The notes under the pieces were generated by a model that was given only the letters and a program-made list of their open reading frames with translations, made no database searches and was not told the DNA's origin. 64,000 bases of DNA from Phenylobacterium sp. RIFCSPHIGHO2_01_FULL_69_31 (lineage in GTDB: Bacteria > Pseudomonadota > Alphaproteobacteria > Caulobacterales > Caulobacteraceae): NCBI RefSeq assembly GCF_001824475.1, contig NZ_MHXN01000007.1, positions 311,325 to 375,324 of the forward strand, read 5' to 3'. The number at the start of each line of letters is the position of its first letter. Position 1 is the first letter of the stretch. A program made the position numbers and the translations under genes. Positions 7,400-14,104 of the stretch are shown in pieces.

Positions 7400-9907
7400 A
7401 TGCAGATCTATCGACTTGTGGCGGCCGTCGTGGCTGCAGCCTTCATCATGGGACCCACATCCGCAGCGCACGCCCGAGCGTTCGAGGTGGAGGATCTCCT
7501 CTCTCAGGCGACATTCGGGGTGGCGGATATCGACCCGAGCGGCCGATGGCTCGTCTACGAAAGCCGCCGGCCCTACATCCAGGGGAAACGGTTCGACCAA
7601 GGCGAATGGAATGGTCGTGCGCTTAGCCGTCTCAGTGTCGTCGATCTAAAGGGTGACGAACCCCTGGCGCCGCGCCTCTTGTCTCCGGAGACGGGCCTCG
7701 TTGCGGGACCATTTTCGCCGTCCGGCGGACGTCTGGCGGTGTTCCGCCTGGCGGACCAACGGTTCCAAATGGGGGTCGCCGACCTCAAGCGAGGATCCGT
7801 TCAGTTCCTGGACGTGACCCCACTGCAACCGGACTACGGCCGCACCGTGGCCTGGCTTTCCGAGCAGACCCTGCTGGTGTTGGCTCGAAGCGATGGCCAA
7901 GCACCGGAAGGGGCGCGCCGCGGCTGGGTGGCCGCCGAGACCTTGCCGCGCCTGTGGGCGACGGCGGCCGCGGGACGGTCGGCCCATGTGGTGCTGGGGA
8001 GCGGCGTCTACGCTGACGTGCGATCCCGCCCTCCGGCCATGCAGCTCCTACGCATAGATGCGCGGAACGGGGCGACCGCGCTTCTTGCCGAAGGTCCCTA
8101 TGTCGATTTCGAGATTTCTCCTGACAGAACCCATGTGGCCCTGCTTTCCAAAGGTGCGGATCTCCAGGTTCGCGGCGAACAGCCTGTGCGAGGAGAGGCC
8201 GGCTCCGAGACGGAACAGCATCACCTGGACATACTGAACCTGCGTTCGGGTACGCGGCGCTCAGTCTGCACCGCCTGTGATTTTCTTCCGCAACTTCTGA
8301 GCTGGGCCCCCGACAGTGCGCGGCTGCTGGTCTTCAGGCGGCGGCCGGGCCAGCTTTGGACCGACGGGCGCCTCGGCGTACTCGATCTTCAGACGTCTGA
8401 GCTGCGCGAGATCGGCAAGGGTGTGCGTCCGGATCTCGATCTGAACCCGGTCCGCATCTGGGTCGACTGGATCGGGCGAGATCCAGTGCTGTTCGGCAGG
8501 GCCGACGATGGCGCCCTCCTCGTGAGGAGTGACTGGTTCCGATTGTCCTCCGCTGGCCCGATCAATCTGACCCGGTCGCTCCCGCCGCCGGATAAGATGT
8601 TTCGCATTGGGGACGCGGACACCTTCCGTGTGGCGGCGGACGGAGGGCTTTGGGCGGTCGATCGCAACGGAGGCGGCCGCCGTCGGTTGGCCACAGCCTC
8701 GCGCGGAGCGCTTGCTGTGGATGCCAACCTTGCCCGGAGCCGCCAAGGGAGGGGGCCCTTCCAGCGCCTATGGCTGCATGTGACGGAGGGCGGGACACCG
8801 CGCCTCGCCTTGCTGTCGCGTCGGGGACTTCAAGTTCTCCGGACGCCGGAGGGCGAACCTCCACTGGCGGCCGTCTCGAGTGATGGACGCGCCTTGCTCT
8901 GGCGGGACGTCAGTCCCGCGGGGGTAGAGCGTCTCGTGCTCAGCGAAGCCGGGTCAGCCCCAAAACTCGTCGCCGAACTCAATGCCGAGCAGGGGGATAC
9001 TGAGGCGCCCGAGGTGATCGCGATCCCCCACCGCAGCCTGAGCGGAGAACAGCTGACGAGCTGGCTCTACCTGCCCAAAGCGGTGGGCGCCCGACCGCCG
9101 CCGCTGCTCGTGCGGCCGTATCTTGGCGCGAACTACCCGCATGCCGTCGTGGACCGGCCCGCCGACCAGGGCTTCATGATCAATCTGAGGGTCCTGACGT
9201 CACACGGATACGCCGTGTTGATCCCGAGCCTACCGAACCCGCCTGGAGGCATGACCGATCCGGCGCGTGGCTTGGCCGGCCGGATCCTTTCCGTGATCGA
9301 TGCGGCCGCCGCGAATCCTGCCGCGCGTGGTCGCTTCGACGCCGATCGCCTGGGCCTCATCGGATTCAGCTTTGGCGGCTACAGCGTCATGACCACGATC
9401 ACCCAGACCCACCGGTTTAAGGCGGCTGTCTCGATCAGCGGTGTCAGCGACTTCGTCAGCTACTGGGCAAGCCAGAGCCCTTTCGCGTACCTGGATCCCG
9501 CATCGGGCTATGTTGGCAACCGGATGACCGGCCTTGTTGAATCGACGCAGCCCCGCCTCCAGGCTCCCCCTTGGCGGGAGCCCGACCGGTACGCCCGCAA
9601 CAGCCCCCTCCTGGTCGCCGACCGGATCGAGACGCCGCTGTTGCTGATCCACGGAGCTCTGGACCCGATCCCTCACGACGGCTCAGCGGCCATGTACTCC
9701 GCTCTCTTTCGACAAAGTAAGGACGCCATGCTGGTGACGTACTGGGGGGCGCTGCACGGCTTGGCCAGTCCCGGAGACGTCCGCGACATGTATGCTCGGA
9801 TCTTTGCCTTCTTCGACGCGCGCCTCGTTAACGGCGACCCGCCGCGAGCGAGTCCGGCGCCCGCGTCTGCCAGTATCGTACCCACGATTCCGTTGCGAGC
9901 GAGGTGA
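7400..9907 (+). CDS. Periplasmic S9-family hydrolase, probable lasso peptide isopeptidase
   Basis: 835 residues. It has a signal peptide (about 1-26, ending AAHARA), a beta-propeller-like central part, and a C-terminal prolyl-oligopeptidase alpha/beta hydrolase domain. The triad candidates are Ser657 in GFSFGGYS, Asp755 in HGALDPIPHDGS and His786 in GALHGLASP. AtxE2-type isopeptidases open the lasso macrolactam after import, and they are encoded beside a TonB receptor and FecI/FecR, exactly as here. At 835 residues it is longer than the roughly 700 I recall for AtxE2, so a broader S9 peptidase role is possible. Its 3' end overlaps the convergent C-protein gene by 80 bp. Confidence 0.75.
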   Translation: MQIYRLVAAVVAAAFIMGPTSAAHARAFEVEDLLSQATFGVADIDPSGRWLVYESRRPYIQGKRFDQGEWNGRALSRLSVVDLKGDEPLAPRLLSPETGLVAGPFSPSGGRLAVFRLADQRFQMGVADLKRGSVQFLDVTPLQPDYGRTVAWLSEQTLLVLARSDGQAPEGARRGWVAAETLPRLWATAAAGRSAHVVLGSGVYADVRSRPPAMQLLRIDARNGATALLAEGPYVDFEISPDRTHVALLSKGADLQVRGEQPVRGEAGSETEQHHLDILNLRSGTRRSVCTACDFLPQLLSWAPDSARLLVFRRRPGQLWTDGRLGVLDLQTSELREIGKGVRPDLDLNPVRIWVDWIGRDPVLFGRADDGALLVRSDWFRLSSAGPINLTRSLPPPDKMFRIGDADTFRVAADGGLWAVDRNGGGRRRLATASRGALAVDANLARSRQGRGPFQRLWLHVTEGGTPRLALLSRRGLQVLRTPEGEPPLAAVSSDGRALLWRDVSPAGVERLVLSEAGSAPKLVAELNAEQGDTEAPEVIAIPHRSLSGEQLTSWLYLPKAVGARPPPLLVRPYLGANYPHAVVDRPADQGFMINLRVLTSHGYAVLIPSLPNPPGGMTDPARGLAGRILSVIDAAAANPAARGRFDADRLGLIGFSFGGYSVMTTITQTHRFKAAVSISGVSDFVSYWASQSPFAYLDPASGYVGNRMTGLVESTQPRLQAPPWREPDRYARNSPLLVADRIETPLLLIHGALDPIPHDGSAAMYSALFRQSKDAMLVTYWGALHGLASPGDVRDMYARIFAFFDARLVNGDPPRASPAPASASIVPTIPLRAR

Positions 9908-11645
9908 TGAGATCGTTGGCGGTTTCCTTCCAGATCAGGTGCTCGGCCGTCATCGCAGCGTCGAGGCGATCTCGGTCGAGCAGGCCTGCACTGCAGAGAC
10001 AGCCATCCAGCAGATACGGGCGCAGGTCGGCTAGGCTGTTCGCCATCAATCTTGCGAAGTAGACGCTTGCGCTCCCTTTTGACCGTCGGCGGGCCACGAC
10101 CGCCGGCAAGCGGTCGGCAAAGACAGCGCGTTGGAAGGGGCGGTCGTAGGCGCCGCCCGCGAGGACGTATGTCGGGATGCGCAGAGCCAACTCCACCACG
10201 GGCTGGGCCAGCAGTGGATACAGTAGATCGGCGACCCGTCGACGTCGACTGTACTGGTGGTTGAAGTGCGACGCCGCGATGGCTCGGACCTGCAGCCGCT
10301 TGCCGAGCGGAAGCGTCGAGGCCAGCGCCTCCGCGGTCCACGCGTGCTCAGCGCCACCTGCCCACCGCCGGACCTCGGGAGCGACCAGAGCGTTCACGAC
10401 CTTTCGCTCCGGCAAACGCCCTCGCCACGCCTGTTCAACCTGGCGCAGCAAGCCCCAAACCGATTGGTGCGTCCGGCGAGCAATGTCGGGGAGAACGGGG
10501 CCCGCGAGCGCACCCAATCCCTGGGCGGCCAAGGCGTCGGCCAGGACAACGGGCGCACCCATTTGGAAGAAGACGGCGTCGCCGCCTTGGCCCGACACGA
10601 TCGCCGTGGCGCCGGTTGCGGAGAGCCGTGCAACTTCATCACGATCTCGCGCAGCGTCCACACCCGCAATCGCCGGCCACGGCTCGGTCGCGAGTTCAGC
10701 CAAGTCTTCAACGGTGATCTGTCCGGGCGCTCGCTCGACCCGCGTCAGGGTCACCCCTAGTCGGTCGGCGACGGCCTGCGCGTAGATGGCTTCGTCACCC
10801 TCGCGTCTTATGTCCACCAAGTTGAGCCACGACCTGACGCGGTCGTTCAGGCCGACTGCACCGATAGCGGCTGCGAGGGAGGAGGAGTCGAGCCCGCCAG
10901 ATAGCTCCACAAGGGCTCCGGCATGATCGGCGAGGAGCGAGGCGACACACCGGTCCACGCGTTCCAACAGGTGAGCTGAAGCTGCTTCGGCGTCCTTGGC
11001 GGAGAGCAAGTCGTCCGCGAAGCGAAGGGGAGTCCATAAGGGCTCGGCGGCGCCGCCTCCTGACGTCAAGGGCTGGAGCTCGCCCGGGCCCACGGACACC
11101 ATGTCGTCGAAGAGGGGCGGTGTGGTCGTGACCGTTGGCACTGTCAGGAATGCGGCGATGCGGCTCCAGTTGAGATAGGGCCTGCGAGGCCGCAGGACCG
11201 CCGGCAGGCGCCAGGGGTCGGAGGCCGCGACCGAGACGTCGTCGCCCAACGACCACGTCAAGGCGTCGAGCATACCGCTCGGATCACGAAGCAGGGCGGT
11301 CTGCCGCCCGTCGTTGAGCACGGCGACATACTGGCCCCAGTGGCCTCGGAGCAAGCGCCGGGCAGTCACCGCATTGCCCCTTGCGCACGCTGGGTTGAAC
11401 AGAGGCGAGCTCTGCGGGTCGGGATCGGGCATGTTGTAGAGGTCGCCGATGACCAGGCCTGCCTCCCCAGCCAGGCTGCGGACCGGCAAGGACGTGTTCA
11501 CATCGGTCCAGACCTGGAAGCCCGCGCCGTCACCCGCACGGCGCCAGCACGCGGATGCATCGAGTTCGGCGGCCAACAAGGCGGACCGGCGAGCGGCGAG
11601 CTCGCTGTTCGGCGGATGCGCGAGGATGACGTAGGCACGGCGCAC
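9828..11645 (-). CDS. Lasso peptide biosynthesis C protein (asparagine-synthetase-like macrolactam synthetase)
   Basis: 605 residues, an AsnB homologue. The ATP-pyrophosphatase loop SGGLDSSS is at about residue 247, and GQGGDAVFFQ lies further on. The N-terminal glutaminase-like domain starts MRRAYVILA and lacks the catalytic Cys2 of true AsnB, as expected for lasso C proteins. These adenylate the side-chain carboxylate at core position 7-9 and join it to the core N-terminus. The GTG start at 11643-11645 is 2 bp after the B-gene stop, so B and C are probably translationally coupled. The 3' end overlaps the isopeptidase-like gene tail to tail. Confidence 0.88.
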   Translation of the reverse strand: MRRAYVILAHPPNSELAARRSALLAAELDASACWRRAGDGAGFQVWTDVNTSLPVRSLAGEAGLVIGDLYNMPDPDPQSSPLFNPACARGNAVTARRLLRGHWGQYVAVLNDGRQTALLRDPSGMLDALTWSLGDDVSVAASDPWRLPAVLRPRRPYLNWSRIAAFLTVPTVTTTPPLFDDMVSVGPGELQPLTSGGGAAEPLWTPLRFADDLLSAKDAEAASAHLLERVDRCVASLLADHAGALVELSGGLDSSSLAAAIGAVGLNDRVRSWLNLVDIRREGDEAIYAQAVADRLGVTLTRVERAPGQITVEDLAELATEPWPAIAGVDAARDRDEVARLSATGATAIVSGQGGDAVFFQMGAPVVLADALAAQGLGALAGPVLPDIARRTHQSVWGLLRQVEQAWRGRLPERKVVNALVAPEVRRWAGGAEHAWTAEALASTLPLGKRLQVRAIAASHFNHQYSRRRRVADLLYPLLAQPVVELALRIPTYVLAGGAYDRPFQRAVFADRLPAVVARRRSKGSASVYFARLMANSLADLRPYLLDGCLCSAGLLDRDRLDAAMTAEHLIWKETANDLITSLATESWVRYWQTRAPDSLAAGRR

Positions 11646-11647
11646 GA

Positions 11648-12295
11648 TCAGATGACCATGAGCGGCGTGTAGCTCCGCACCCGCTCGTGATGGTCATCCA
11701 GGACCACGTCATCCGCCTGAAGCCAGCAGTGCGCGTGGAACGGCCAGGTCCGAACGCCGAACACCCATGCCGCATCCAGTCCCGCCCGGCGAAGTTCACG
11801 CCGAAGAACGAAGGATCGCAGCAGACATTTTCCAGGGAGCGGCGCGTAGGGGGCCCAGCGATGATATCGATCAACGGCCTCTTGCAGATCGAGCGTGAAA
11901 GGCTGTCGCCACTCCCCCGTCCTCTGAGCCGCTTCCAGCAGCGAGGCGAAGCTCTTCCCAACGTAGTAGCGCAGAACGTCTGCGAGCGCTCTCGATGTGG
12001 GGGCAAGATCTGTAATGGCGGGCGGCGGATAGGTGTCTCGCAGCGCGCTCCGGAGGGGCAGCGGCGGAGGCGAATGCCGCGCGACTGAACCCTCGCCTTC
12101 GCTGACAAGCCCGCGGCCAACAAGCGCGGCGGCGAGTTGGTCGTCGAAGACGGTGACGGAGCCGTCGGGGCCAAAGGTGAGTTGCGACGCGCCGTCCGGC
12201 AGGCAGAGGTATGTGTCCTCCTCTACGCTGAGGAAGACGACGTCTGCGTCAACCGCGACGGCATGAACGGCCGGACAAAGGATTGTATGAAACAT
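11648..12295 (-). CDS. Lasso peptide biosynthesis B protein, fused RRE (B1) and transglutaminase-like leader peptidase (B2)
   Basis: 215 residues from the ATG at 12295; a GTG at 12325 would add ten residues but lies in a hairpin loop. Residues 1-75 form an RRE-type leader-recognition part (LSVEEDTYLCLPDGASQLTF). Residues 90-215 are the B2 domain, with the cysteine-protease triad Cys157 (LPGKCLLRSF), His189 (PFHAHCWLQ) and Asp200/201. The fused form is the usual proteobacterial arrangement. It binds and removes the precursor leader in concert with the C protein encoded 2 bp downstream. Confidence 0.88.
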   Translation of the reverse strand: MFHTILCPAVHAVAVDADVVFLSVEEDTYLCLPDGASQLTFGPDGSVTVFDDQLAAALVGRGLVSEGEGSVARHSPPPLPLRSALRDTYPPPAITDLAPTSRALADVLRYYVGKSFASLLEAAQRTGEWRQPFTLDLQEAVDRYHRWAPYAPLPGKCLLRSFVLRRELRRAGLDAAWVFGVRTWPFHAHCWLQADDVVLDDHHERVRSYTPLMVI

Positions 12296-12311
12296 CGTGG
12301 TGCGAACGGGA

Positions 12312-12338
12312 GGCCCGCCAGCCACGCGCTGACGGGCC
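12312..12338 (-). promoter_or_regulatory. Hairpin between lasso precursor and B genes
   Basis: The inverted repeat GGCCCGCCAG (12312-12321), loop CCACGCG, CTGACGGGCC (12329-12338) pairs 9 of 10 positions. It falls 7 bp after the precursor stop and 17 bp before the B-gene ATG. A stem here would let the short precursor transcript be made or kept in excess over B and C, as proposed for other lasso loci. There is no U-tract, so mRNA stabilisation or partial attenuation is more likely than full termination. Confidence 0.55.
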
Positions 12339-12345
12339 CGGCCCG

Positions 12346-12465
12346 CTACTCGAACAGCTGGCCCACATCCGGCTCGGGCTCGCCGATGTCGCCGGCGAGC
12401 GTGACGGCCTTCGCGCTGCCGAAGCAGACGAGACGGCTGATGGGTGTCGACAGATGCTTGGACAT
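12346..12465 (-). CDS. Lasso peptide precursor (A), predicted Ala1 core
   Basis: 39 residues, starting at an ATG with AGGAGG six bases upstream. The leader (1-23) has the proteobacterial pattern PISRLVCFGSAKAVTL, with the conserved Thr22 at the -2 position. Cleavage after Leu23 leaves the 16-residue core AGDIGEPEPDVGQLFE. The core fits an eight-membered macrolactam between Ala1 and Glu8, with loop/tail P9-E16. Starting at Gly25 would give G1 to Asp9 (nine-membered) or Glu7, but would move Thr to -3. Ala1 lasso cores are known from caulonodin-type peptides in Caulobacter. The rings and cleavage site are predictions. Confidence 0.85.
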   Translation of the reverse strand: MSKHLSTPISRLVCFGSAKAVTLAGDIGEPEPDVGQLFE

Positions 12466-12538
12466 GGTGTCCTCCTGCTTCAGTGTTCGTCGCGCTTGCG
12501 ACCGAAGCAGTTCGCGCTCGTACTGTAATATATTCAAA

Positions 12539-13186
12539 TTATATCGACTCTATATTCACTCCGGTTTCGCGAAGGCGGACCAAGGTGGGGGCAGCGTCCA
12601 CGCGCCGCGTGAAGTACTCCCGCAAGGTATCGCTTGTTGCTTCGGTGTTGCCTTCTGCGACACTTGTAGCAAGGCGCTCAAGCTCGCCCGATGTGTCGCC
12701 CAACGCCACTGCCTCTGCGACGCGGAACGGGGCAAGCTGATCTTGAAGCCGGAGCAGATGGCGGGCCAAAGGTGGGCTGGCGGCAAGCGCCACGGCCCGA
12801 AGGAGCCGCTCGCTCGCCATCAGACGGTCAAAGCGCTCGCCCCCGGGATGTGAGGCGGCCAGGACTTTGTCCAACTCGATGCCCGTCGTCGTCACCGCAT
12901 TGGTGCGCGCGGCCAACTGCAACAACTCGAGTTGCAGGAGGAAGAGAAGCCCGACGTCCCGCTCAGAGAGACGAGGTATGAAGAAGCCTTGGCCGCGATG
13001 CTCCTGAATCAGTCCCTCGCCAGCCAGATGCCACAGGGCTTCGCGGACCGGGGTCGCGCTGAGGGATAATCGCGAGGCGATCTCGTTCGCGGTCAGTCGC
13101 GCGCCCATCGGGTGCACGCCAGCCCGCACCTCACGCCGAAGGGCCTCAAGGGCGAGCCTGAACGAATCCTCACGCTTACGCGGCAT
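12539..13186 (-). CDS. GntR-family (FadR/FCD type) transcriptional regulator
   Basis: 215 residues from the ATG at 13186, which has GGAG upstream. The winged-helix part (about 10-72) contains ARLTANEIASRLSLSATPVR then EALWHLAGEGLIQEHRGQGF. The rest is an all-helical FCD-like effector domain. It precedes the lasso precursor by 73 bp on the same strand, so it may be co-transcribed with A-B-C or may control a promoter in that gap. The effector is unknown. An upstream extension of 12 residues lacks a ribosome-binding site. Confidence 0.82.
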   Translation of the reverse strand: MPRKREDSFRLALEALRREVRAGVHPMGARLTANEIASRLSLSATPVREALWHLAGEGLIQEHRGQGFFIPRLSERDVGLLFLLQLELLQLAARTNAVTTTGIELDKVLAASHPGGERFDRLMASERLLRAVALAASPPLARHLLRLQDQLAPFRVAEAVALGDTSGELERLATSVAEGNTEATSDTLREYFTRRVDAAPTLVRLRETGVNIESI

Positions 13187-13265
13187 AGGGAACTCCAAAC
13201 ATCCGACGGTAGAGTGGCGCACAATTTCCTGATGTGTCGAGGTCTCTGAAGAAGTTCATTTGAGG

Positions 13266-13315
13266 TCCGCCAAATACTGGCGGATTGCCCGCAACAATTT
13301 GGCGGTACAGCGCCA
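13266..13315. promoter_or_regulatory. CCGCCA/TGGCGG palindromes in the gntR-XRE divergent region
   Basis: TCCGCCA-aatac-TGGCGGA lies at 13266-13284 (7-bp perfect arms), and TGGCG-gtacag-CGCCA at 13300-13315. The same half-sites recur after the XRE gene (13962-14012). They are best read as operators of the XRE regulator encoded between the two clusters. The remaining bases of 13187-13481 show no gene. Confidence 0.6.
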
Positions 13316-13481
13316 CGCCTATTCCATGATTTCGTGTGGCAATAGGCTGGAGAGCGTGTCGCGGGCTCGGATTTCATGGCGACGACGATCATCCCCTGTG
13401 CACGACGCATCGTGGTGGATTGACGACCCATGGGTGTCAGGTGGATGTCATCCAAACCTAGGTTGTTGTCATGCTGAGCTC

Positions 13482-13958
13482 ATGCCGCCGTCGACCGAGA
13501 AGAAGCCGCGCGATCGCGATGAGGTGCTGTCCAGCGTCCTGAGGGCGGTTCGGAATCATCGCCGCTTGACGGTGCAACAGGTGGCGAACGGCATGGGGAT
13601 GAAGAAGCGGACCTACGAGCACTTCGAGGCCGGCGAAGGCCTTTTGAAGCTCGAGCGGATCTTCACCTTTGCGACCGCGACGGACAGCGATCCCTACGCG
13701 ATCCAAGCCAGCGTCAAGCTGGGGACGCCCGACTTCGCCCTCGCTTGCATCGACAACAAGCTGTGCATGCTGCTGGTCGCTCATGCCCGCCAGCTCTTCC
13801 GCATGGAGGGCGCGAACCTCGCGACCCTGCAGGCCTCCGACATCATTGAAGCCCTGACGCCAGCCTTCGCGGCCATGGCTGCGAATCTTGGGCAGGCGCG
13901 TGAGTCCTCCGCGACTTGGCTTGGAAACCGCGGGCCGACTGCTGACGACGGCAAGTAA
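13482..13958 (+). CDS. XRE-like helix-turn-helix regulator
   Basis: 158 residues from the ATG at 13482. A longer frame upstream starts inside the operator region and is not credible. The HTH lies at about residues 10-55 (LTVQQVANGMGMKKRTYEHF then EAGEGLLKLERIF). It is followed by a conserved helical tail containing ACIDNKLCMLLVAHARQLF. It is bracketed by CCGCCA/TGGCGG palindromes and lies directly upstream of traG, so it is the probable repressor of the transfer operon. A related but degenerate protein is encoded at 31753-32145. Confidence 0.75.
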   Translation: MPPSTEKKPRDRDEVLSSVLRAVRNHRRLTVQQVANGMGMKKRTYEHFEAGEGLLKLERIFTFATATDSDPYAIQASVKLGTPDFALACIDNKLCMLLVAHARQLFRMEGANLATLQASDIIEALTPAFAAMAANLGQARESSATWLGNRGPTADDGK

Positions 13959-13961
13959 AAA

Positions 13962-14012
13962 TGGCGGACGATCCGCCACATTTTGGCGTACTGACCGCCA
14001 ACATCTGGCGGA
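13962..14012. promoter_or_regulatory. Operator cluster (and possible terminator) between XRE gene and traG
   Basis: TGGCGGA-cga-TCCGCCA lies at 13962-13978, and CCGCCA-acatc-TGGCGG at 13995-14011, with a further TTGGCG half-site at 13983-13988. The first stem is preceded by AAAAA and followed by CATTTT, so it could also end XRE transcription. A traG promoter must lie in 14013-14104. Confidence 0.6.
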
Positions 14013-14104
14013 GCGCAATAAAATTGCAATTGCACCGCTTGCAATCTGAGATCTCCGGTCTGTAGCACTAGGGTGAGACTGTCACGTAACTGTTCGAGTC
14101 TTCG

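Noticed and set aside
12466..12537. 24-codon extension of the lasso precursor
   Set aside because: The ATG at 12463-12465 has a strong AGGAGG, and leaders of this family are about 20-30 residues long.
13260..13481. 74-codon extension of the XRE-like regulator
   Set aside because: It lies within the operator region and lacks similarity. The ATG at 13482 gives the conserved HTH start.
13962..13978. Pure intrinsic terminator after the XRE gene
   Set aside because: The stem is followed by only CATTTT, and the same half-sites recur as dyads on both sides, so an operator role is at least as likely; it is listed as regulatory.
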